Shown here one piece after another: positions 6,932-13,012 of a stretch of DNA of 14,885 bases. Made by a program: the position numbers and the translations under genes. The DNA comes from JAZLFH01 sp045615705 (lineage in GTDB: Bacteria > Bacillota > Clostridia > UMGS1883): positions 1-14,885 of the forward strand of contig JAZLFH010000001.1 in assembly GCA_045615705.1 (NCBI GenBank). Direction: 5' to 3'. A model generated the notes under the pieces. The model did not search any database and was not told the DNA's origin. It worked only from the letters and a program-made list of their open reading frames with translations. Position 1 is the first letter of the stretch. Each line of letters starts with the position of its first letter.

Positions 6932-8461
6932 TTAAATAAAATTGTCCGGAAGATCGTTTTCCAAAAGGACGACCTTGTTATCCCCTTTAAGTTCACGCAT
7001 TATAATAAATGCTTCATTTATATTTTTTGCCACAAAAAGTTTTTCTTCATCAAAATGTCCGTCAAGCACGCCTTTTTTAATCGGAGGTGCTTGTTTTTCT
7101 CCTACCAATATAATATAGTCGGCACAAATTGATGCTTCTTTTCCGAATTCGTAATTATACTCATCTTGTTTATGCCCAAGTTCAACCATTCCGGGTGTTA
7201 TAAGTATTCTTGTAAAATCAGTGAAACTGCTTAAAACTTTAAGTGCCGATGACGCCCCCGCAGGATTTGAGTTATATGCGTCATCAATTATTGTTATGTT
7301 GCCTTTTTTAAGTTCAAGCCTATGCTCTACGCTCTTTAAACGGCTGATTGCGGATTTAATTTCTCCCATATCTACACCAAGAGTTATGGCTACTGCAACA
7401 GCACCCGCCAAATTGACAATGTTATGCTCACCCAAAAGGCTCGTTTTAAAAGTTTCTTCGCCCGTGGGAGTTAAAAGTGTAAATTCAGTGCCGTCTTTTT
7501 GTGTCTTTATATTTATTACCCGATAGGTTGAGTCTTCGTTTTTACCGTAAGTAATGCTTCCTTCTCTTTTTTCGTAAGCAAATATATTATCAATATTTAA
7601 AAATGTATCTTTTTCAGTTGCTTCTTTCAGTTCGAACTTGGTATTTGTTATGTTTTCCTGCGTTTTAAAAGTTTCAAGGTGCTGAGGTCCGATAGCACTT
7701 ATCACTCCGTATTTTGGATGTACAAGGTCGCAAATTTCTTTAATGTCGCCGACATTTTTTGCACCCATTTCAACTATAAAGACTTCGTGAATCGGTTTTA
7801 AATACTCATTTACCGTCCTGACAACACCCATTGTTGTATTAAAATTTCCGGGTGTCATAAGTGTCAGATACTTTTCGCTTAAAAGAGCATTTAAAAAGTT
7901 TTTCATGCTCGTTTTTCCGAAACTTCCGGTAACACCTATTATTATTAAATCGCTTCTTTTTTCGAGAATGCTTTTTGCCTCATTGTAAAACTTTTTCTTA
8001 ATTGCATTTTCAAACGGCGAATTTATTACATTTACCAGCATAGTAATAAACGGCATCAAAATATCAACAAGTAAAAGTCCCAATAACGCATACTCTTTTA
8101 AAAAGTAAAATGAACTTACCAATGCCATAGTTAAAACAGTTGCCGTAAAAAACTGTCTTTTTACCCTGTCCGTAAAAACAAGCGGTTTTTTTTGCGGTTC
8201 GATTTTTGAATTACAAAAAAGATATATAAGTACAAATCCCGAAACAGCAGTTTCAATATTTATGAAAAGCAGGAACAAAGATAAAAGCGGCAAAAATGTT
8301 TTTACCGAAGCAACTTGTTTTATATTCGCTTTAATGTAAGAAAAAAACCGTGAGTTATAGTACGAGTTTAATTGAAGCATGTGGCACATCTTCAAAAATC
8401 TTACGCTTATCAGCAAATACACATATATAATTATAGCAATGAAATATAAAAGCATACTCAT
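6932..8461 (-). CDS. Membrane-anchored MurF-like Mur ligase
   Basis: A 509-residue protein: about 150 residues of membrane region (spans near 4-20, 55-82 and 108-145), then a Mur ligase catalytic core. ATP loop GVTGSFGKTS at 176-185, GNFNTTMG at 205-212, EMGAKNVGDI at 231-240, HLETF at 261-265, the probable carbamylated lysine at 275 in TKFEL, GEHNIVN at 344-350 and DDAYNSNP at 393-400. These fit MurF, which adds D-Ala-D-Ala to UDP-MurNAc-tripeptide; the following ddl gene supports this. The usual MurF N-terminal UDP-substrate domain is not recognisable and the membrane region takes its place. An alternative is a Mur ligase for a lipid-linked or other substrate. The ATG at 8461 has AGGTG 5 nt upstream, overlapping the preceding stop. 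Confidence 0.85.
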   Translation of the reverse strand: MSMLLYFIAIIIYVYLLISVRFLKMCHMLQLNSYYNSRFFSYIKANIKQVASVKTFLPLLSLFLLFINIETAVSGFVLIYLFCNSKIEPQKKPLVFTDRVKRQFFTATVLTMALVSSFYFLKEYALLGLLLVDILMPFITMLVNVINSPFENAIKKKFYNEAKSILEKRSDLIIIGVTGSFGKTSMKNFLNALLSEKYLTLMTPGNFNTTMGVVRTVNEYLKPIHEVFIVEMGAKNVGDIKEICDLVHPKYGVISAIGPQHLETFKTQENITNTKFELKEATEKDTFLNIDNIFAYEKREGSITYGKNEDSTYRVINIKTQKDGTEFTLLTPTGEETFKTSLLGEHNIVNLAGAVAVAITLGVDMGEIKSAISRLKSVEHRLELKKGNITIIDDAYNSNPAGASSALKVLSSFTDFTRILITPGMVELGHKQDEYNYEFGKEASICADYIILVGEKQAPPIKKGVLDGHFDEEKLFVAKNINEAFIIMRELKGDNKVVLLENDLPDNFI

Positions 8462-8469
8462 TATATCAC

Positions 8470-9231
8470 CTAATTTTTAGCAAAATACTCTATAATTCTA
8501 ACCGAACGGTCAGGGTTTTCAAGATATGAAAAATGTCCTGCTCCCTCAAACACTACCAAACCGGCATCGGGAATTAATTTTTCCATAATCCGGGCATCGC
8601 CGATAGGTGTTGCAGTATCTTCATTCCCCCAAATTAAAAGTGTGCTTCTGTCTATTAGCGGAAGGTATTTTTTAAGGTCCTCGTTTACTGCCAAAGACAT
8701 CGTTCTTTTCATAATCTCACTTGCGTTTTTATAATCCTCACTGCCTGCATTTTTTTTGAGTTTTTCGTAAAGTCCCGTGTTTTTAAAAATCGAAAGCGAT
8801 AAAATTCTCTTTGCGATCTTATATGAGTAAACCTTAAAATAGTACTTGATTGTTCGTTTTGGTTTTATACCCGCACTGTCTATTAATACAATTTTTTTGG
8901 GTTTATATGTTGCGTCTTTAAAAAGTTTTATTATAATTCTTCCGCCAAAAGAATGCCCGATCCAAATTGCATCTTTTATTTCAAGTTCCTTTATGAAAAA
9001 ATCTATTGCCTTTGCATAATCTCCCACGCTCCACGCTTCATTGGGTTCGTCTGATTTCCCAAATCCGAAAAGGTCCGGTACTATCACTCTGAATGATTTT
9101 GAAAGTCCTTTTATAAGAGGCATAAAAGCCTCCTTATTTGCACCCCAACCGTGAAGCATAAGGATAATATCTCCGCTTCCTTGGTCAATATATGAAATTT
9201 TTAAACCGTTAACAGTAGTTTCTTTTTCCAT
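8470..9231 (-). CDS. Alpha/beta hydrolase
   Basis: A 253-residue alpha/beta hydrolase without signal peptide, so probably cytoplasmic; substrate unknown. The oxyanion loop HGWG is at 27-30, VPDLFGFGKSD at 51-61, the nucleophile elbow GHSFGG at 92-97 (Ser94), the acid probably Asp205 in WGNEDTATP, and the base His233 in GAGHFSYLENP. The catalytic set looks complete. The frame runs to a TTG at 9243, but GGAGG sits just before the ATG at 9231, which is the likely start. It is the first gene of the operon with the MurF-like ligase (8-nt gap) and ddl, so it may act on a wall-related ester or amide, but the sequence does not show the reaction. Confidence 0.9.
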   Translation of the reverse strand: MEKETTVNGLKISYIDQGSGDIILMLHGWGANKEAFMPLIKGLSKSFRVIVPDLFGFGKSDEPNEAWSVGDYAKAIDFFIKELEIKDAIWIGHSFGGRIIIKLFKDATYKPKKIVLIDSAGIKPKRTIKYYFKVYSYKIAKRILSLSIFKNTGLYEKLKKNAGSEDYKNASEIMKRTMSLAVNEDLKKYLPLIDRSTLLIWGNEDTATPIGDARIMEKLIPDAGLVVFEGAGHFSYLENPDRSVRIIEYFAKN

Positions 9232-9252
9232 AATTGCCTCCAAATATCTAAA

Positions 9253-9281
9253 ATTTTACCACAGAATTATGAAATAATCAA
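9253..9281 (-). promoter_or_regulatory. Promoter of the hydrolase-MurF-like-ddl operon
   Basis: On the minus strand TTGATT (9276-9281), a 17-nt spacer and TAAAAT (9253-9258) with a TGG extended -10. It lies 22 nt before the hydrolase start and diverges from the tRNA-Thr promoter. Confidence 0.65.
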
Positions 9282-9300
9282 TCATTTATATATTTTATTA

Positions 9301-9329
9301 TTGACAATAAATAATTTTGACATTAAAAT
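9301..9329 (+). promoter_or_regulatory. Promoter of tRNA-Thr
   Basis: Consensus TTGACA (9301-9306), 17-nt spacer, TAAAAT (9324-9329). The predicted start near 9336 is about 11 nt before the tRNA. Confidence 0.75.
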
Positions 9330-9346
9330 ATTATCTGCAAGTGTTT

Positions 9347-9422
9347 GCCGGTATAGCTCAGTAGGTAGAGCAGCTCATTCGTAATGAGCAGGTCGCAAGT
9401 TCGAGCCTTGTTACCGGCTCCA
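9347..9422 (+). tRNA. tRNA-Thr (anticodon CGU)
   Basis: A 76-nt cloverleaf with encoded CCA. The acceptor arms GCCGGTA and TACCGGC pair perfectly. The D arm has AGCTCAGTAGGTAGAGC, the anticodon stem is CTCAT / ATGAG with loop TCGTA and anticodon CGT, and the T loop is TTCGAGC. It reads ACG threonine codons. Confidence 0.97.
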
Positions 9423-9423
9423 A

Positions 9424-9456
9424 CAAAAAAGTATGGTGTAATCCATACTTTTTTTG
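9424..9456 (+). terminator. Terminator after tRNA-Thr
   Basis: AAAAAAGTATGG (9425-9436) and CCATACTTTTTT (9443-9454) form a hairpin with a TGTAAT loop and a T run, starting 2 nt after the CCA end. It is symmetrical and could work in both directions. Confidence 0.9.
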
Positions 9457-9531
9457 TTTGTGTACTGATGAAAAATCAACAATGTCATATAAATCCTTTG
9501 CAGTTTGTCAAAATATTTTTTACAACATGAA

Positions 9532-9576
9532 ATAAAAAAGGCCTTTAAAACTCGCTAAAATACTGATTTTAAAGGC
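9532..9576 (-). terminator. Terminator of the 27-residue peptide gene
   Basis: Arms GCCTTTAAAA (9541-9550) and TTTTAAAGGC (9567-9576), followed on the minus strand by C and a T run at 9534-9539. It begins 6 nt after the stop of the small gene. Confidence 0.75.
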
Positions 9577-9581
9577 TAAAC

Positions 9582-9665
9582 TTATGATTGTTTGTTGTTA
9601 TATGTATATATTGCTATCGGGACTATAATTGCAATAGCTATTACCATCCAAATCGTAAGATTCAT
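9582..9665 (-). CDS. Small single-span membrane peptide, 27 aa, function unknown
   Basis: A short open frame with an ATG at 9665, an AAGAGGTG ribosome binding site about 5 nt upstream and a terminator right after the stop. The peptide starts MNLTIW, has a hydrophobic stretch of about 16 residues rich in Ile, Val and Ala (residues 5-20, broken by one proline) and a polar tail ending YTYNNKQS. This is the layout of a tiny inner-membrane protein such as a KdpF/CydX-like subunit or a type I toxin; I recognise no family. It is a stand-alone unit between two tRNA genes, with a TATAAT box upstream. Gene reality rests on the combination of promoter, binding site and terminator. Confidence 0.65.
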   Translation of the reverse strand: MNLTIWMVIAIAIIVPIAIYTYNNKQS

Positions 9666-9713
9666 AACTACACCTCTTTACAAAATTCGTTGATAGGCAC
9701 TTTGTTCGCTTTT

Positions 9714-9719
9714 ATTATA
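9714..9719 (-). promoter_or_regulatory. Possible -10 box of the 27-residue peptide gene
   Basis: TATAAT on the minus strand, 48 nt before the ATG. No good -35 hexamer is seen at 16-18 nt. It lies after the tRNA-Pro terminator, so the gene would need its own promoter. Confidence 0.4.
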
Positions 9720-9768
9720 CACATTTCAACAACAATTTAAAGACGCACCAATAATGAAAAAAATAAGT

Positions 9769-9800
9769 AAAAATCCCCGTTCTCATGAACGAGGATTTTT
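9769..9800 (-). terminator. Terminator after tRNA-Pro
   Basis: Outer arms AAAAATCC and GGATTTTT and inner arms CGTTC and GAACG enclose a small ATGA loop. On the minus strand it begins at the CCA end of the tRNA and finishes in T-rich sequence. Confidence 0.85.
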
Positions 9801-9876
9801 GGTCTGAGTGGGGAGACTTGAACTCCCGGCCTCTTGAACCCCATTCAAGCACGCTACCAAACTGCGCTACACCCAG
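9800..9876 (-). tRNA. tRNA-Pro (anticodon GGG)
   Basis: A 77-nt tRNA with encoded CCA. The acceptor arms CTGGGTG and CACTCAG pair with one G-U. The anticodon stem is CTTGA / TCAAG with loop ATGGGGT, giving anticodon GGG for CCC/CCU proline codons. The T arm CCGGGAGTTCAAGTCTCC is well formed. Confidence 0.96.
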
Positions 9877-9895
9877 ATTTCCAACGACAAATGTG

Positions 9896-9924
9896 ATTAT
9901 AAAACAATTCAATGAATATGTCAA
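9896..9924 (-). promoter_or_regulatory. Promoter of tRNA-Pro
   Basis: Full consensus on the minus strand: TTGACA (9919-9924), 17-nt spacer, TATAAT (9896-9901), about 20 nt before the tRNA. Confidence 0.85.
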
Positions 9925-9941
9925 GCATTTATCTTAAATTA

Positions 9942-9971
9942 TTGACTTCTTGCTACTTTTTGTTGTATAAT
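9942..9971 (+). promoter_or_regulatory. Promoter of the O-antigen-ligase-like gene and dtd
   Basis: TTGACT (9942-9947), 18-nt spacer, TATAAT (9966-9971), 39 nt before the start codon. It is divergent from the tRNA-Pro promoter. Confidence 0.75.
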
Positions 9972-10010
9972 CAGGTAGTACAGTAAAGTTTTAGAAAACG
10001 GTGTTGTATT

Positions 10011-11735
10011 ATGAAAAATATTAATTTAAAAAATTTCTTATCCGCAAGAAGAATCCTTGAACTTTTTATGGCACTGTGCGTGATTTTCGCACCCTCATTT
10101 TTGTCATTAATGGGAGATAAATCTTTGTTCTTTCTCCTTTTTGTTTCGGCACTGGTGCTTTTATACAGAATTATTGACACAAAAAGTATCTTTGTCGGTC
10201 CGTTCTTTTTGATTTTTTCGTTTCTTTCTTTATATTCTGTGGCGGGACTTTTTTGGGCGGTAAACAAGGGTGCTCAAATCTATACAATTGCAAGATTTTT
10301 GCTTTGCGTTATGTTTTGCGCACTCTGCGGTGATTATTTCAAATGTGATAATCCAAACGAACTAAAAGAGCGTATGTCATTTTTGATTTTTATTTCCGCT
10401 TCTGTTTTATCTGTATATAATATTTTATATTGGGCATTTGAAAAGTCATTTTCGATTTCAAAATACAAATTCTGTGCCGGACTTTTATCGTCCGATATGC
10501 TTGGTATATACCTTCTTTCGGGGCTTTGGTGCGGTCTTATCTGTTACAAAAGATATAAGTCGGCAAATATCAAATTACTCCTTATAATCATGGCTTCTGC
10601 TGTAATTTTTTCATTCATTTTGACACGGAGTTTTTCGGCTTTCTTTCTTCTGTGCATTTTTATCATAAACTACATCAGCAAAAACAGAAAAAACTTTTTG
10701 GGGAAAGCAAGATACTATGTAATTTTTCTCTCAATACTTGCGATAGTTTTTCTCTGCGAAATAATTAAAAACATAAACTTTTTGCCGTTTAAAGACGCCG
10801 TCCTTTCGGGTCTTTACCATCCGTTCGGTTTGGGGGGCGGATTTACCGAAAGATTTGAATTTTACAGAAGTGCTTTCTACGAAACACCGGTTTCAACAAT
10901 TTCTTCCGGCATCATCTCCTCTTGCGGTATATTCGGACTTCTTGCCGTATTGATTCTTTTGATGTGGGTAATTTCGCTCGCACTTTTAAAAAGTTCGGGT
11001 GCATCTGCCTTTTTAACTTTTGTATGCATATTCTCGTTGTTTTTTGACGCCGTATCGCCGGCATCTATTGCACTTCTTATCAGTTTTGCGGTGTATTGCG
11101 AGTTGCGTGGCGGTGCATCACGAAAAAGGAAAACTTCAAGAGCTGGGATTATTGCCGTTTCGCTTTCACTCATTTGCGTTCTTTCCGTGTATTTTTTCAT
11201 TCAACAAATATGTTTTACTTCCGCATTTAAAACAAATAATGCAGATCTTACCGTTTCGAGATACAAAAACGCATTTGCGATGGCTTCTTTTGACAGTGAA
11301 TGCAGTTATAATTTAGCGTTTGAGTATTATGAAAAGTATGTGCAAGACAAGAACTTTGAAGACTTTTCACACGCACTTTTTTACCTTGATAAAGCGAAGA
11401 AATCTTCTAAAAAGGATATCAGATTCATCACATTAGAGGCAAAACTTTACTCGGAATCCGAAAATTTTGATAAAGCAATAGAAATTCTTTCAACTGCACA
11501 ACAAGAGTCAAAATTCTCATATCAATTAAAATTAGACCTTGCAGATACCATGATAAAAAAGATGGAAAAACTGACTCCCGGTTGCGAAGAAAATGTGAAT
11601 ATGTATAACAAACTTTCCAATCTTTCAGCCGAGTGTGATGATTACGATACTAAAAAACTTTTAAATGACAAACTTGATTTTTCGCAAAAATATATGCTGC
11701 CGATAACTTATACCGATGAAGGTGTTCAAGAATGA
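10011..11735 (+). CDS. O-antigen-ligase-like polytopic membrane protein with TPR-like tail
   Basis: A 574-residue integral membrane protein. About ten to twelve hydrophobic segments run from residue 15 to about 400, with a TRSFSAFF segment near 205 and a large extracytoplasmic loop near 258-300 containing HPFGLGGGFTERFEFYRSAF, the loop pattern seen in WaaL/Wzy-type proteins. After the last span (about 379-400) a soluble, outside-facing helical domain carries two or three TPR-like helix pairs (about 417-510; for example NLAFEYYEKYV, HALFYLDKAKK and DKAIEILSTAQ). By family such proteins polymerise or transfer glycan chains on lipid carriers; here the substrate is unknown. The ATG has only a weak GGTG site upstream, so expression may be low. 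The TGA overlaps the dtd start by 4 nt. Confidence 0.75.
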   Translation: MKNINLKNFLSARRILELFMALCVIFAPSFLSLMGDKSLFFLLFVSALVLLYRIIDTKSIFVGPFFLIFSFLSLYSVAGLFWAVNKGAQIYTIARFLLCVMFCALCGDYFKCDNPNELKERMSFLIFISASVLSVYNILYWAFEKSFSISKYKFCAGLLSSDMLGIYLLSGLWCGLICYKRYKSANIKLLLIIMASAVIFSFILTRSFSAFFLLCIFIINYISKNRKNFLGKARYYVIFLSILAIVFLCEIIKNINFLPFKDAVLSGLYHPFGLGGGFTERFEFYRSAFYETPVSTISSGIISSCGIFGLLAVLILLMWVISLALLKSSGASAFLTFVCIFSLFFDAVSPASIALLISFAVYCELRGGASRKRKTSRAGIIAVSLSLICVLSVYFFIQQICFTSAFKTNNADLTVSRYKNAFAMASFDSECSYNLAFEYYEKYVQDKNFEDFSHALFYLDKAKKSSKKDIRFITLEAKLYSESENFDKAIEILSTAQQESKFSYQLKLDLADTMIKKMEKLTPGCEENVNMYNKLSNLSAECDDYDTKKLLNDKLDFSQKYMLPITYTDEGVQE

Positions 11736-12184
11736 AGGCTGTAATTCAAAGGGTAACAAAAGCATCTCTTGATGTTGATAAAAAAAGAATAAGTGAAATA
11801 GGAACGGGTCTTCTTGTTTTTTTGGGCATCGGAAAAGGCGATTTGGATGAGGATAGGGACTATCTTATAAAAAAGATTTCCAATATGCGTATTTTTGAAG
11901 ACGAAAATGAGAAGATGAATTTTTCCGTTATGGATATTGACGGTGAAATTCTTTGCGTTTCGCAGTTTACCCTTTACGCATCAACAAAAAAAGGAAATCG
12001 TCCGAGTTTCGATAATGCTTGCCCACCTCAAGAAGCAAAGAAAATATATGACGATTTTTGTAACGCCCTCTCTTTGGCTGTATCTAAGGAAATTAAAAAA
12101 GGTATATTCGGTGCCGATATGAAAATCAACGCCTTAAATGACGGTCCCGTTACAATAGTTATTGATTCAAAAAACAGATTTTAA
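11732..12184 (+). CDS. dtd: D-aminoacyl-tRNA deacylase
   Basis: DTD hydrolyses D-amino acids (and glycine on tRNA-Ala) from mischarged tRNAs, in the cytoplasm as a homodimer. The 150-residue length is normal. The signature SQFTLYASTKKGNRPSF is at 77-93 and the cross-subunit Gly-cisPro motif is in NDGPVT at 136-141; the start MKAVIQRVTKASL is canonical. The ATG overlaps the stop of the upstream membrane protein in an ATGA junction, with GAAGGTG as binding site, so translation is probably coupled. Its stop shares TTAA with the stop of the convergent gene. Confidence 0.97.
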   Translation: MKAVIQRVTKASLDVDKKRISEIGTGLLVFLGIGKGDLDEDRDYLIKKISNMRIFEDENEKMNFSVMDIDGEILCVSQFTLYASTKKGNRPSFDNACPPQEAKKIYDDFCNALSLAVSKEIKKGIFGADMKINALNDGPVTIVIDSKNRF

Positions 12185-12195
12185 TTCTGTTTTTT
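12169..12195. terminator. Bidirectional terminator-like hairpin at overlapping gene ends
   Basis: AAAAAACAGA (12169-12178) and TCTGTTTTTT (12186-12195) form a palindrome with a 7-nt loop that contains both stop codons. It is A/T-flanked and would give a T run in either direction, but the GC core is small, so termination may be weak. Confidence 0.45.
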
Positions 12196-12432
12196 ACTAA
12201 CATACAGGTCAAAAAGTAAAATTGTTATTACAATTACCGCATAGAGTGAAACAGATTGTTTAAGATACATTTGTGCGGATTTTAAGACTTCCAAATCGTC
12301 AATAATTTTGTACTTTATAAATTCTGCTACCGATATAATCTGCAAAACAATCGGTGCCAATAAAAAAATCTCTAAAAGCTTTTTTGAGAACGGATTTATC
12401 TCTAAAAAGGCTTTTTTTATTAGTTTTAACAT
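12181..12432 (-). CDS. Two-span membrane protein, 83 aa, function unknown
   Basis: Not recognised. The ATG at 12432 gives 83 residues starting MLKLIKKAFLEINPF; the frame extends to a GTG at 12441, but that codon is part of the AGGTG ribosome binding site. Two hydrophobic segments are seen at about 20-36 and 62-76, joined by a charged amphipathic linker, with basic residues at both ends (KLIKK near the start, SKKQN at the end), suggesting both termini are inside. Its stop overlaps the dtd stop by convergent sharing of TTAA. It has its own promoter with a palindrome over the -35 box. It could be a small regulator or accessory subunit of a membrane protein, but nothing in the sequence decides this. 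Confidence 0.7.
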   Translation of the reverse strand: MLKLIKKAFLEINPFSKKLLEIFLLAPIVLQIISVAEFIKYKIIDDLEVLKSAQMYLKQSVSLYAVIVITILLFDLYVSKKQN

Positions 12433-12456
12433 ATAAATCACCTACTGTAATTTTAC

Positions 12457-12492
12457 ATTTTATTCTTGTGGTATTCAACGCACAAATTGTGC
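12457..12492 (-). promoter_or_regulatory. Promoter with operator-like palindrome for the 83-aa membrane protein
   Basis: On the minus strand TTGTGC (12480-12485), 17-nt spacer, TAAAAT (12457-12462). The perfect palindrome of arms GCACAA and TTGTGC around one base (12480-12492) covers the -35 hexamer, as an operator would. Confidence 0.5.
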
Positions 12493-12555
12493 AATTTAAT
12501 ATACATTTTTCATAAAATGGAAAAATATGTAAATATATTTTTCTGCATATTCAAT

Positions 12556-12596
12556 CCTATTTTTAAATAGAAATTAAAAATAGGCTGTGCTACAAT
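12556..12596 (+). promoter_or_regulatory. Promoter region with 11-bp dyad upstream of the DUF6514-like gene
   Basis: TACAAT (12591-12596) preceded by TGC forms an extended -10; a TAGAAA 17 nt upstream is a weak -35. A perfect dyad, CCTATTTTTAA (12556-12566) and TTAAAAATAGG (12574-12584), is centred on that -35. No T run follows it, so an operator is more likely than a terminator. Confidence 0.45.
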
Positions 12597-12647
12597 CTTT
12601 TTACAATAATAACGCCTTACGGCTTACCAGTAAACGGAGGAAGGAGA

Positions 12648-12899
12648 ATGAAAGACGAACTTTACTTTCTTGAAATTGCCGATTTGGAAGGAAGAAAAAT
12701 GGAACTTTGTTATTTCATTTTTGAACAAAACGGCAGTTTTTCGCTCGGAATCAGGTTGAAAACATCAGAAATAATTGAAGAAAAAATTATAGAAGATGTT
12801 ACAACCGTGAAAGAAAGAGCGGAAGAAATAGCAAAAGTTCTTTACAAAGGGTCGGTAACCCCTACCACTCTTTACGACATAATTTATGATTTGTTGTAA
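12648..12899 (+). CDS. Small soluble protein, DUF6514-like
   Basis: An 83-residue acidic protein without membrane segments. It starts MKDELYFLEIADLEG, has a beta-rich first half, then a helix with VTTVKERAEEIAKVL at about 51-65 and the ending SVTPTTLYDIIYDLL. The last part resembles the ending of clostridial DUF6514 proteins (a helix, then S/T-P-x-x-L-x-D-x-x-x-D-x-L); this family match is from memory and tentative. The ATG has a very strong GGAGGAAGGAG site, its own promoter and a strong terminator, so the gene is real and likely well expressed alone. Function unknown. Confidence 0.75.
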   Translation: MKDELYFLEIADLEGRKMELCYFIFEQNGSFSLGIRLKTSEIIEEKIIEDVTTVKERAEEIAKVLYKGSVTPTTLYDIIYDLL

Positions 12900-12913
12900 A
12901 ATAAGAGTGTAAA

Positions 12914-12969
12914 ATCAATAAAAGACTGTAAAAATTAAGTTTTTTTACAGTCTTTTGTTGATTTTTTTC
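12914..12969 (+). terminator. Strong terminator after the DUF6514-like gene
   Basis: A stem of about 20 bp: ATCAATAAAAGACTGTAAAA (12914-12933) pairs with the segment at 12943-12962 (one or two mismatches near the base), followed by a T run to about 12968. Its 3' side overlaps the -35 box of the next gene. Confidence 0.9.
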
Positions 12970-12986
12970 ATTTTGTATGATATAAT
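12958..12986 (+). promoter_or_regulatory. Promoter of the MATE transporter gene
   Basis: TTGATT (12958-12963), 17-nt spacer, TATAAT (12981-12986) with an extended TGA. The -35 is embedded in the foot of the preceding terminator. Confidence 0.75.
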
Positions 12987-13012
12987 CAGCCCTTGTTTAT
13001 GAGGTGAATTTA

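Noticed and set aside
9484..9511. Minus-strand promoter TTGACA-N16-TATGAC between the peptide gene and tRNA-Thr
   Set aside because: It would give only about 50 nt ending at the tRNA-Thr terminator; with no further support it is probably chance in AT-rich DNA.
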